From CAZTPJ01 sp964614515 (GTDB lineage Bacteria > Planctomycetota > Phycisphaerae > Phycisphaerales > UBA1924): a DNA stretch of 12,328 nt. Positions within the stretch are counted from its first letter, which is position 1. Each line of letters begins with the position of its first letter. The notes under the pieces are model-generated. The model was not told where the DNA came from. It saw nothing but the letters and a program-made list of their open reading frames with translations, and searched no databases. Location of the stretch: assembly GCA_964614515.1 (NCBI GenBank), contig CAZTPJ010000093.1, forward strand, positions 1 through 12,328. The letters are read 5' to 3'. This document shows positions 1 to 6,267 of this stretch, piece after piece. A program made the translations under genes and the position numbers.

Positions 1-332
1 GGCTGGAAGAAGCGGGACTTCACGCAGAACGTCTCGGTGAAGTACCCCGGCTCGCTCCACCCGCTGCGAACCTTGGCGTTGAACTCGCGGACGAGTTTCC
101 TCGCGTCACTCAGCACATCCTCCGCGTCAGCCTGAACATAGCAGCGCGCAAGCGTCGCGGCGTAGGCGTTGTGATCGTTCGAGAGGACGCGATACCCCGC
201 GCCTTTGAGCGCGTGCCCGACACGCGAAGTTCCCGAGAACAGGTCAATGACACTGTGCGCATCCGACGCCCGCCGCACCGCTTCAAGGATGACGGGAATC
301 AGCGTCCGTTTGGAACCGATGTACTTGATCAA
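1..332 (-). CDS. D12-class adenine-specific DNA methyltransferase, 5' part only
   Basis: The reading frame runs from 332 off the left edge, giving about 110 N-terminal residues. It transfers a methyl group from SAM to adenine N6 in DNA. Seen: the N-terminus M-I-K-Y-I-G-S-K-R-T-L, the usual opening of D12/Dam-like enzymes, then D-L-F-S-G-T-S-R-V-G (about residues 29-38), matching SAM motif I (DxFxGxGxxG-like), and the block G-Y-F-T-E-T-F-C followed by S-R-F-F-Q near the edge, also typical of the family. The start chosen is TTG at 332-330: no in-frame ATG precedes it, an in-frame stop lies upstream, an AGGGA purine run sits about 8 bases before it, and family members begin with this IKYIGSKR block. 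The catalytic (D/N)PPY motif would lie beyond the edge. Whether it is a solitary methylase or part of a restriction system cannot be told here. It is divergent from the gene at 417. Confidence 0.88.
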   Translation of the reverse strand, partial: MIKYIGSKRTLIPVILEAVRRASDAHSVIDLFSGTSRVGHALKGAGYRVLSNDHNAYAATLARCYVQADAEDVLSDARKLVREFNAKVRSGWSEPGYFTETFCVKSRFFQ

Positions 333-348
333 GGGGTGCTTCCCTGTT

Positions 349-376
349 CTCGCGGTGTTTGTCCCACGACCGCGAG
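349..376. promoter_or_regulatory. Inverted repeat in divergent intergenic region, possible operator
   Basis: The arms CTCGCGG (349-355) and CCGCGAG (370-376) are perfect reverse complements separated by 14 bases, so their centres are 21 bases, two helical turns, apart. They lie in the 84-base region between the divergent methyltransferase and Gfo/Idh-like genes, where a dimeric regulator would be expected. In GC-rich DNA a 7-base palindrome can arise by chance, and no regulator is encoded nearby, so this is only a candidate. Confidence 0.25.
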
Positions 377-416
377 TTATCCCGCGCTTACGCGAGGACC
401 ATAGACTCTACCCGCG

Positions 417-1436
417 ATGATGGCTGATGAACGACCTTCAATGGTGGCGTGGCTCGAGCCGGAACAGGTGGATCTGGTTCGCGAGGTGGCGCGCGAGGCG
501 GGCGTTGAGATCATCGCGGCGGGGACACCGGCGAAGGGCCAGGCCGTGGCGGGGGCTTTGGAAGCCGAGAGCGTCGATGATCTTCGCAAGGTTCTGCTGA
601 CGACGACATCGCGTCTGGTGCTCATCGCGTCGCCGGGCGATTTTGGACGTACGATCGAAGATGCGGCCGCGGTATCGAGCGCGGGGCTGCGCGGTGTGCA
701 TGTCGTGTCACTGGCGCCGATCCCCGCAGGGGCGATCGCGGCCTCGTCGGGCGGGTGGCTTGATGGAAGTCCACGGCCGCTCAACATCATCCGCTTTGTG
801 CCGCTGGCGACGCTGCCTGGTTCGATTCGGGGGGGGGCGGATGTGCTTGAGTCGTTCGGCGCGATTCGCTGCGCGACGATCGAGGTGTTGTCCAAGGCGA
901 ATGAATCGCCGCTCGGTGCTGGGCTGTTGGCCGCGATGGAGTTCGCGCATCGACTCCTCGGCGAACCTGAGGCGGTGCTGGCGACGCTGGTCGCGGGGGG
1001 GGGGACTCGCGAAGGCGCGGTGCGCGATGACTTGCGCATCGCCGGCGGACATGTGCTGGCCACGCTGCGCTATGGCGATGGACGCAGCGCGAACGTACTC
1101 GTCAGCGATCAAGCCGGGCGCTGGAACCGCACGGCCACGATCCTCGGCCCCGGCGGTCGCCTGCGAATCTTTGATGATGGCTTTGAATGGATCGGCGCCG
1201 AAGGCGAGAAAGTCGATGAATCACGTCGACGACGGCGCGGGGAAGAGCCGCCGACGCCCTTCGCGGTCGCGGCCATTGCGGAGCAGGTCCGCGCGATCGT
1301 CGAAGGCGACAGCGGGGCCGCGCCGCGCGGCGATTTGATGGCCGCGCTGGCCATGGCACAGGCCGGCCTGCTCAGCACGCGGACGGGTCAGGCCGAGTCG
1401 CCCGCGACGATTCGGCGAATGGCGAAGATCGGGTGA
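417..1436 (+). CDS. Degenerate Gfo/Idh/MocA-like protein, probably without NAD(P)-binding loop
   Basis: This encodes 339 residues, close to the family's usual 330-390. The first part reads like the second half of a Gfo/Idh/MocA Rossmann fold: a V-E-I-I-A-A-G-T strand (30-37), a helix, then R-L-V-L-I-A-S-P (66-73), the place of the usual 'xxVxIATP' strand. The C-terminal part has the family's beta-sheet look: G-G-H-V-L-A-T-L-R-Y-G-D-G (210-222), G-P-G-G-R-L-R-I (244-251) and F-E-W (256-258). I cannot find the N-terminal GxGxxG dinucleotide loop or the E-K-P catalytic motif; V-V-S-L-A-P-I-P (96-103) stands where EKP is expected. It may therefore be a non-enzymatic paralogue or have another function. 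The start is ATG 417, with a second ATG directly after; no good ribosome site is visible. G runs of 9 (829-837) and 10 (995-1004) bases lie inside the frame. Family assignment is inferred from pattern. Confidence 0.72.
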   Translation: MMADERPSMVAWLEPEQVDLVREVAREAGVEIIAAGTPAKGQAVAGALEAESVDDLRKVLLTTTSRLVLIASPGDFGRTIEDAAAVSSAGLRGVHVVSLAPIPAGAIAASSGGWLDGSPRPLNIIRFVPLATLPGSIRGGADVLESFGAIRCATIEVLSKANESPLGAGLLAAMEFAHRLLGEPEAVLATLVAGGGTREGAVRDDLRIAGGHVLATLRYGDGRSANVLVSDQAGRWNRTATILGPGGRLRIFDDGFEWIGAEGEKVDESRRRRRGEEPPTPFAVAAIAEQVRAIVEGDSGAAPRGDLMAALAMAQAGLLSTRTGQAESPATIRRMAKIG

Positions 1437-1531
1437 ACGCATCGACTCTTCGATACACGCAAACAGCACCATCGCCAGTCGCAGTTTCCCAACACAGGTG
1501 AATCGGGAACAAGGCAACCGCCAAGCCCATC

Positions 1532-1561
1532 GGATCCGGTGGGGTGGACGTCTCGCCCGCC
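1532..1561 (+). repeat. Dispersed GGATCCGGTGG-hairpin element, decayed copy
   Basis: This sits in the 198-base gap between two convergent genes (1437-1634). GGATCCGGTGG (1532-1542) is followed by GGTGGACG, loop TCT, CGCCCGCC. The arms pair with one G-T wobble and one mismatch, so this is a worn version of the copies at 7340 and 10326. Apart from a weak 5-bp hairpin just after the upstream stop codon, I see nothing else in this gap. Confidence 0.55.
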
Positions 1562-1634
1562 TTTCGGCGCGGTCAACACACAAACATTCACAGACTCACA
1601 CAGCACATCGACGCGCAACCCGCCTTACCACGCC

Positions 1635-2228
1635 CTACGCCCGCACCAGCCCCTTGCTCAAGATCACGCTCCGATAGTTCGTATACGGCCACTGCCAGAA
1701 CTCGATGAAGCGAAACCCGCGCCGCTCGTAGAACTGCCGCAGTCGCGTGTCCGGCTCCGCCATGCTCAGGCCGAGTTCCACCGAGCCGCACTCCAGCGCA
1801 CGCCGCTCCACCTTGTCGAGCAACATGCCGCCGATGCCATGCCCCTGCAACCCCGGCTCCACGCCGAACTGTGAGAAGTAGTCCACATCGCGACGACGAA
1901 AAAACGATGGCCCCTGCGCGTCCTCGATCTCGTGAAACAAAATCACGCCGACAATCCGCTCACGCGCCCCCGCATCTTCCGCCGGAGGCAACGCCGCCAG
2001 CGCCTCATGCCGTGCATCCATCACGGCTACATAGCACTCGCCCGACATGCAGCGCTGCCGCGTGATTTCCACACTCTGCCGCCCGGCCAGCGGCGACAAA
2101 CCCATTGCCACCTGGCCCGCGTACGCGCGGTGCAGCATGGCCGTCACATCCACAAGTGAATCCGTCGGCAACAGCAGTCGCACGGTCGCGCTCGAAATCG
2201 AAAGTTCTGTTCCCACCGTCTGGTTCAT
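1635..2228 (-). CDS. GNAT-family N-acetyltransferase
   Basis: This is a 197-residue single-domain protein of the size usual for GNAT enzymes, which move an acetyl group from acetyl-CoA to an amine. The acetyl-CoA pyrophosphate loop is visible as F-G-V-E-P-G-L-Q-G-H-G-I-G-G-M-L-L (121-137), containing the Q/RxxGxG/A signature (Q128-G-H-G-I-G). The C-terminal motif B region is F-Y-E-R-R-G-F-R (167-174). The aromatic stretch around W178 and Y182 may shape the substrate pocket; the substrate cannot be deduced. The start ATG at 2228 has no Shine-Dalgarno sequence in front (the region is pyrimidine-rich), and the next Met (residue 31) would cut into the fold. It lies 115 bases downstream of rpoN on the same strand and could be read through from it, or have its own promoter. 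Confidence 0.88.
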   Translation of the reverse strand: MNQTVGTELSISSATVRLLLPTDSLVDVTAMLHRAYAGQVAMGLSPLAGRQSVEITRQRCMSGECYVAVMDARHEALAALPPAEDAGARERIVGVILFHEIEDAQGPSFFRRRDVDYFSQFGVEPGLQGHGIGGMLLDKVERRALECGSVELGLSMAEPDTRLRQFYERRGFRFIEFWQWPYTNYRSVILSKGLVRA

Positions 2229-2310
2229 GAAGGGAGAAGCATAGACGTGTTTCCGCGTTCACGCAGCGTCGCCACCGCAAAAATCCACGCGCCGCCGCGC
2301 ATCGCGTGTC

Positions 2311-2339
2311 GCATATTCATACATCATCTGCATATTCAT
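2311..2339. repeat. Short direct repeat GCATATTCAT x2, AT-rich spot
   Basis: Two identical 10-base copies of GCATATTCAT (2311-2320 and 2330-2339), 19 bases apart start to start, form the most AT-rich spot of the rpoN-GNAT gap. Read on the minus strand they lie just after the rpoN stop and fall inside a 30-codon open frame (2351-2259) whose ATG overlaps that stop. They could be a regulator site upstream of the GNAT gene or simply codons of a small protein; neither is demonstrated. Confidence 0.3.
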
Positions 2340-2343
2340 CCCC

Positions 2344-3896
2344 TCACGCATGTTGTTTCCGCAGACGCGCCGGCGGGATGCCCAGTTGGTCCCGATACTT
2401 CGCCACCGTCCGCCGTGCGATCTCGATTCCGCGCCCGTTGAGCGCCTTGACCAGCGCCTCATCGCTGAGCGGCCGTGCCCGATCCTCACTCTCGATCAGT
2501 TCCTTCAGCGCCGCCCGCACCGCGTCGTAACTCACTTCTTCGCCCGATTCCGTCGCCAGGCCACCGGTAAAGAAACCCCGCAGCGGAAACGTCCCACGCG
2601 GCGTCTGCACATACTTGTCCGCCACCGCACGCGACACCGTCGCCACATGCACGCCCAGTTGCTCCGCAACCAGCGTCATCGGCAACGGCCGCAGCGCCTG
2701 CGGCCCCTCGTCGAAGAACTCCCGCTGCGCCTCCAGGATCACGTTGATCACCCGCAGCAGTGTGTGGCGACGTTGCTCCAGGGCATCGATCAGCCACTTC
2801 GCGTTCGACACGTTCGTGCGGATGAAGTCGCGATCGCGCTTCGCCACCGAGCGATCCCCCGTCATCATTGCATACTCGCGGTTCACCTGAAGGTTCATGT
2901 GCCGCGTGTCATTGAGATACGCGAAGTACCGATCATGGTCCCGGTCATACTCGATGATCGCGTCCGGCACAATCGCCGGCGATGCCCGCTCCACAAGCCC
3001 ACGCGCCGGCGCANNNNNNNNNNCAGCGACCGAAGTTCCGAAACACCACGGCGAATCTCATCGCTCGTCAGGCCCGTCGCCGCCGTGATCCGCGGCCAGC
3101 GATTGCGCATCAGATCGTCAAGATGATCCTCAACCAGCCACCGCGCGATCTGCAGATCATCTGGAATTGGCTCGCCCGCGCGGCGTTCCTTCGCGGCAAT
3201 CTGAAGCAGCAGACACTCCCGCGCATCGCGCGCCCCGATCCCCGAAGGCTCAAGCACCCGCTGAACCTCCGCCAGCGCCGCCTCCATCACCTCCAACGTC
3301 GGCTTCTCCCCCCCCGGCCAGCGATCCACGATCGTCTCCAGCGGCGTGCGCAGATATCCATCTTCATCGAGAAACGCGATGATCTGCTCGCCAGGCTCGC
3401 GAAGGTCGTCGCGCATCTCCGACATGCGCCACTGCGAAAGCAACTGGTCATGCAGCGACTCGCCCCGCGCCACAGTCCCCGCCATCGCCTCCGCTTTCCC
3501 ATCGCGACCATCCTCGCGCCGGATCCGCGGCGAATACTCCACATCCCGACGCACATCATCCAGCGACGGCGTCGCGTATTCGTTCTCCACGGCCTCGGGT
3601 GAATCCGACTCAAACGTGTCAAGCCGCGCGAAATCCGCCGAACCATCCGCCGACACATCCGTCGGACGCTCGAACTCCCGCGCGTCCGATTCAACCTCTC
3701 GCCGCTGCTCGGCCAGTTCCCGCGCGTCCGATTTCGGCTCCGAAAGTTCCAGCGCGACGTTGCTCTCGAGTTCCTGCTCGATGCGCTCCTGCAACTCCGC
3801 AAGCGGCATCTGCAGAATCTCCATCGACTGGATCATCCGCGGCGCCAGCTTCATCTGCTGGCCAAGTCGCATGTGCTGGGACGTCTCGAAACGCAT
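2344..3896 (-). CDS. rpoN: RNA polymerase sigma-54 factor (RpoN), interrupted by N gap
   Basis: Sigma-54 directs polymerase to -24/-12 promoters and needs an AAA+ activator to open them. Region I is clear: the Q-Q-M-K-L-A-P-R-M-I-Q-S-M-E-I-L-Q-M block (13-30), which contacts the activator and -12 DNA. An acidic, low-complexity region II follows (about 52-145). The core-binding domain contains L-E-P-S-G-I-G-A-R-D (215-224) and E-C-L-L-L-Q (227-232). After the gap come I-V-P-D, a helix-turn-helix (about 411-432) and the RpoN box A-R-R-T-V-A-K-Y-R (about 495-503) that reads the -24 element. Both halves are intact, but ten N at 3014-3023 put them in different frames as written. Filling to frame gives about 518 residues, a normal length. 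The gene starts 6 bases after the recR stop, so the two are surely co-transcribed. The frame break is an assembly artefact, not a pseudogene, in my reading. Confidence 0.95.
3014..3023. other. Assembly gap (10 N) inside rpoN
   Basis: Ten undetermined bases lie within rpoN. The left and right coding frames join only if the true length is 2 modulo 3 (11, 14, 17 ...), so ten is a placeholder. Sigma-54 proteins usually carry an (N/D)-P-x-P-G segment at this point; 14 bases would supply exactly five codons together with the single leftover base, the last ending in T. Confidence 0.9.
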
Positions 3897-3902
3897 GGCC
3901 GT

Positions 3903-4571
3903 CTATTCCATTCTCTGACGGCCGGCGATCGCGTCCGCGAGGACCGCCTTGTTGGCGTATTCGAGTTGTCCACCCGCAGGCAGCCCGCGCGCCAGGCGCG
4001 TCACGCTCGCCCCGCGCGCCTTGAGTTCCTGCGCCAGATACAGCGCCGTCCCATCGCCCTCGAGCGTCGGGTTCAATCCGAGAATGACCTCCACGGCCCC
4101 CGCCCTGCGCATCGCTTCAACCCGCTCAAGCAATGCCGCGATCGTCAGGTCGCCCGGCCCGATGCCCTCGAGCGGGCTCAGCCGCCCCATCAGAACGTGA
4201 TACACGCCTTTGTGCATCCCCGTCTGCTCCAGCGCGACCACATCCTTCGCCTGCTCCACGACCATGATCAGCCGCTGGTCGCGATCCGCCCCCGCGCAGA
4301 TCGGACACGGATCGTCATCGCACAGGTTGAAGCATCGCGAACACGATCGCACCGCTCGCTTCACATCGCTCAGGGCTTTCGCAAGTCGCAGGGCTGACTC
4401 CTCATCATTCTTCAGCACATGAAACGCCAGACGCTCCGCCGATCGACGCCCGATCCCCGGCAAACGGGCGAACTCCTCGATCAACCGATCCATAGGCTCG
4501 GGGTAGGCCGGTTTGCGCGGCGTCTGCCCCTTGGATCCAGGCTCCGAACGATCGGCACGCGACTTGCTCAT
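3903..4571 (-). CDS. recR: Recombination mediator protein RecR
   Basis: RecR works with RecO/RecF to load RecA onto SSB-coated single-stranded DNA at gaps. Length is 222 residues against the usual about 200. In order: Y-P-E-P-M-D-R-L-I-E-E-F (23-34), the normal beginning of the family; the helix-hairpin-helix L-P-G-I-G-R-R-S-A-E-R-L-A-F (37-50); a zinc-binding C77-x2-C80 ... C89-x2-C92; and the Toprim domain starting L-I-M-V-V-E-Q (101-107), with G-L-N-P-T-L-E-G-D-G-T-A (165-176). The first 22 residues are a basic, Ser/Lys-rich extension not typical of the family; the only other in-frame ATG (residue 27) would cut into the conserved start, so 4571 is kept. It is the first gene of a recR-rpoN unit and is divergent from the phosphatase gene, with 35 bases between starts. 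Confidence 0.95.
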   Translation of the reverse strand: MSKSRADRSEPGSKGQTPRKPAYPEPMDRLIEEFARLPGIGRRSAERLAFHVLKNDEESALRLAKALSDVKRAVRSCSRCFNLCDDDPCPICAGADRDQRLIMVVEQAKDVVALEQTGMHKGVYHVLMGRLSPLEGIGPGDLTIAALLERVEAMRRAGAVEVILGLNPTLEGDGTALYLAQELKARGASVTRLARGLPAGGQLEYANKAVLADAIAGRQRME

Positions 4572-4606
4572 TCGGGAATCCTACACACGCCCTAGCATCC
4601 GTCGGC

Positions 4607-5245
4607 ATGTCTTGCCCGCCCTTCAAAACCCGGCACGCCATCCTGGTCGTGGTTCTGACGTTGGCCGTGGCCGTGGGATTCTGGCAAGTCGCCATATATC
4701 CCCACGTCTCCCCCAGGCGCTTTCACATCGTCGAAGCGGGCCAGATCTATCGCAGCGCAGACCCCACGCCCGCCACGCTTCGACTCATGCACCGTCGTCA
4801 TGGCATCCGCACTGTCCTCGACCTCGGCACATTTCCGCGCGGGTCGATTGATGAACTTCGCCAGCAGCGCACGGCCGAAGCCCTGGGCATCACGCGCTTC
4901 CGCTTCGATCTCGAAGGCGACAGCACCGGGAACCCAAACGCCTACGTCGAAGCGCTGCGAATCATGGCCGACCCGGCCAACCATCCCGTGCTGGTTCATT
5001 GCGGCGCGGGCACGGAACGAACGGGCATGGCCGTGTTCCTGTATCGCACCATCGTGCAGGGGCGCGATTCACCCAGCGCGATGAAAGAGGCGATGGCGAT
5101 CGGGCACGACCCAAAGCGTAACCCGTGGTTGTTCATCATGCTGCTCGAATGGCGCGACAAGATCGAACAGGCGTTTCGCGACGGCGGAAGCATTCCCGGC
5201 GTCGAGCCGCTGCACATCGAAACTGTCTCAACTCGCGCGCCATAA
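4607..5245 (+). CDS. Membrane-anchored Cys-based (dual-specificity/tyrosine) phosphatase-like protein
   Basis: A 212-residue protein with an N-terminal hydrophobic segment (about 11-31) after a short basic head, so probably anchored in the membrane with the domain outside the cytoplasm (topology inferred). The phosphatase P-loop is V-H-C-G-A-G-T-E-R-T-G (130-140): H131, nucleophile C132 and R138 fit the HCx5R signature. The block G-Q-I-Y-R-S-A-D-P-T (45-54) followed by H-G-I-R-T-V-L-D-L-G (65-74) is the usual opening of bacterial tyrosine/dual-specificity phosphatase domains. D101 or D105 may be the general acid. The family hydrolyses phosphate esters on proteins, inositol phosphates or other small molecules; the substrate is not evident. 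No Shine-Dalgarno site precedes the ATG, and the 35-base space shared with divergent recR leaves little leader. The 3' end is 9 bases from the convergent methyltransferase gene. Confidence 0.85.
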   Translation: MSCPPFKTRHAILVVVLTLAVAVGFWQVAIYPHVSPRRFHIVEAGQIYRSADPTPATLRLMHRRHGIRTVLDLGTFPRGSIDELRQQRTAEALGITRFRFDLEGDSTGNPNAYVEALRIMADPANHPVLVHCGAGTERTGMAVFLYRTIVQGRDSPSAMKEAMAIGHDPKRNPWLFIMLLEWRDKIEQAFRDGGSIPGVEPLHIETVSTRAP

Positions 5246-5254
5246 GCGCCGGCC

Positions 5255-5953
5255 TCACACCCGACGCAGCGCCACACGCAGCCTCCGCCGCGCCGGCGAC
5301 TCACCATCGATGAATTCTTCGATCTCGCGAATCGGCGCAAGGCCCTGCGATGTCGCCAGACTCTCAAGTTCCCCGCGGGAAATCGGATATGGCGGCCCTT
5401 GCCCCGCATCCAACGCTTCATCTTCGCCGCGACCGCGACAGATCACGAGCAGCGCGCCGTGCGGGCGCATCAGCGACGCAATCCCCACCAGCGCCGGCTC
5501 GCGCAGCGCGACCGGCAGCGACTGCAACGTATACGCCTCGACCACCAGATCAAAACGCGATCGCAGTCGCGTCGGCGGTGACAACGCATCCCCGACAACA
5601 AACCGCTCCGCGCACGATGGATGACGACTCCGCGCCCACTCGATCGCCGCGCTCGAGACATCAAACCCAACCACGTCGTACCCGCGACCTTCAATCTCCG
5701 CCACGTCATCGCCGAGTCCGCAACCCACCACGGCCACGCGACCGCCCGGCCTCACCAGCCCCGGCGCTTCGTGATTCAGCCACCACACCAGCGGGGCATT
5801 GGCGCCATCGCGATGCCACGGCACGCGCGAAGCATCACCCCCCGCCCCGCGGTACACAGACTCGAACGAATCGACGATCTCGCCATCAAGCGCTGGATGC
5901 GAAACATCAACCCGCACCGGCGCCGACAGGCCCGAATTCACACCCCGCGGCAT
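5255..5953 (-). CDS. SAM-dependent class I methyltransferase
   Basis: This encodes 232 residues with a Rossmann-like methyltransferase fold. Motif I is V-A-V-V-G-C-G-L-G-D-D (73-83), the acidic residue ending strand 2 is in G-F-D-V-S (96-100), a G-D-A (121-123) marks motif III, and F-D-L-V-V-E-A-Y-T-L-Q-S-L-P (134-147) is motif IV with its following helix. The P-W-H-R-D-G segment (45-50) followed by L-V-W-W-L ahead of motif I recalls thiopurine methyltransferase/tellurite-resistance-like enzymes, but the substrate is unknown. The ATG at 5953 is chosen because a near-perfect AAGGAGG lies 4 bases upstream on the coding strand; the frame stays open to 6151 but that upstream part carries no conserved motif. 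It is convergent with the phosphatase gene, and ispH on the same strand ends 314 bases upstream. Confidence 0.88.
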   Translation of the reverse strand: MPRGVNSGLSAPVRVDVSHPALDGEIVDSFESVYRGAGGDASRVPWHRDGANAPLVWWLNHEAPGLVRPGGRVAVVGCGLGDDVAEIEGRGYDVVGFDVSSAAIEWARSRHPSCAERFVVGDALSPPTRLRSRFDLVVEAYTLQSLPVALREPALVGIASLMRPHGALLVICRGRGEDEALDAGQGPPYPISRGELESLATSQGLAPIREIEEFIDGESPARRRLRVALRRV

Positions 5954-6267
5954 AGATCCTCCTTTCGTTCCCGATCGGGACACGAAAACCCGGCCGCCGC
6001 GAAGACCCAACGCCCCAGCCCAGACACCGGCCAGCGCGAAAGTCCCGTGAGACACATTGTAGCAACTTCGGCCCAGGAAATCCGAAAATCCCACATTCGA
6101 ACCCAGGGTTCCATAACCACGCGAAATGCGCCAAAACGGGCCTGCAAACAAGCAGCCCGACCGTCAGGGAGGGCTTCGCGGCGGCAGTATGCCTCAGACT
6201 TGCAGGTGATCGCAGCGTCGCGCTGCGCGTGAGAACAACGGCCCGCCCACCCTGACAACCAGGCTTC
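5954..6267. other. Intergenic region between ispH and methyltransferase genes
   Basis: These 314 bases hold no convincing gene. They contain the AAGGAGG ribosome site of the methyltransferase (5958-5964, minus), a candidate extended -10 promoter (6056-6064, minus), and a 7-bp perfect hairpin CGCAGCG-tcg-CGCTGCG (6211-6227) located 40 bases past the ispH stop. The hairpin has no T tract, so it is at best a weak terminator or a 3'-end protector. Confidence 0.6.
6056..6064 (-). promoter_or_regulatory. Candidate extended -10 promoter for the methyltransferase gene
   Basis: On the minus strand the sequence TGC-TACAAT occupies 6064-6056: a TGn extension directly before a TACAAT hexamer that differs from TATAAT at one base. 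No good -35 hexamer is visible at 16-18 bases upstream, which extended -10 promoters tolerate. It would give a leader of roughly 95 bases before the ATG at 5953. Confidence 0.35.

Noticed and set aside
377..1063. Long open frame on the minus strand (228 codons) opposite the Gfo/Idh-like gene
   Set aside because: Composition is Ser/Arg/Pro/Ala-rich without any motif, as expected for the antisense of a GC-rich gene; the plus-strand frame has recognisable family blocks.
2350..3126. Plus-strand open frame (258 codons) across the rpoN C-terminal half
   Set aside because: It is the antisense of a certain rpoN, rich in His/Arg/Pro, and it runs through the N gap.
5954..6151. N-terminal extension of the methyltransferase to 6151
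   Set aside because: The extra residues match no family, and a near-perfect ribosome site stands just before ATG 5953.
6211..6227. Intrinsic terminator for ispH
   Set aside because: The 7-bp hairpin is perfect, but no T-rich tract follows on the ispH strand, so it is only described within the intergenic entry.
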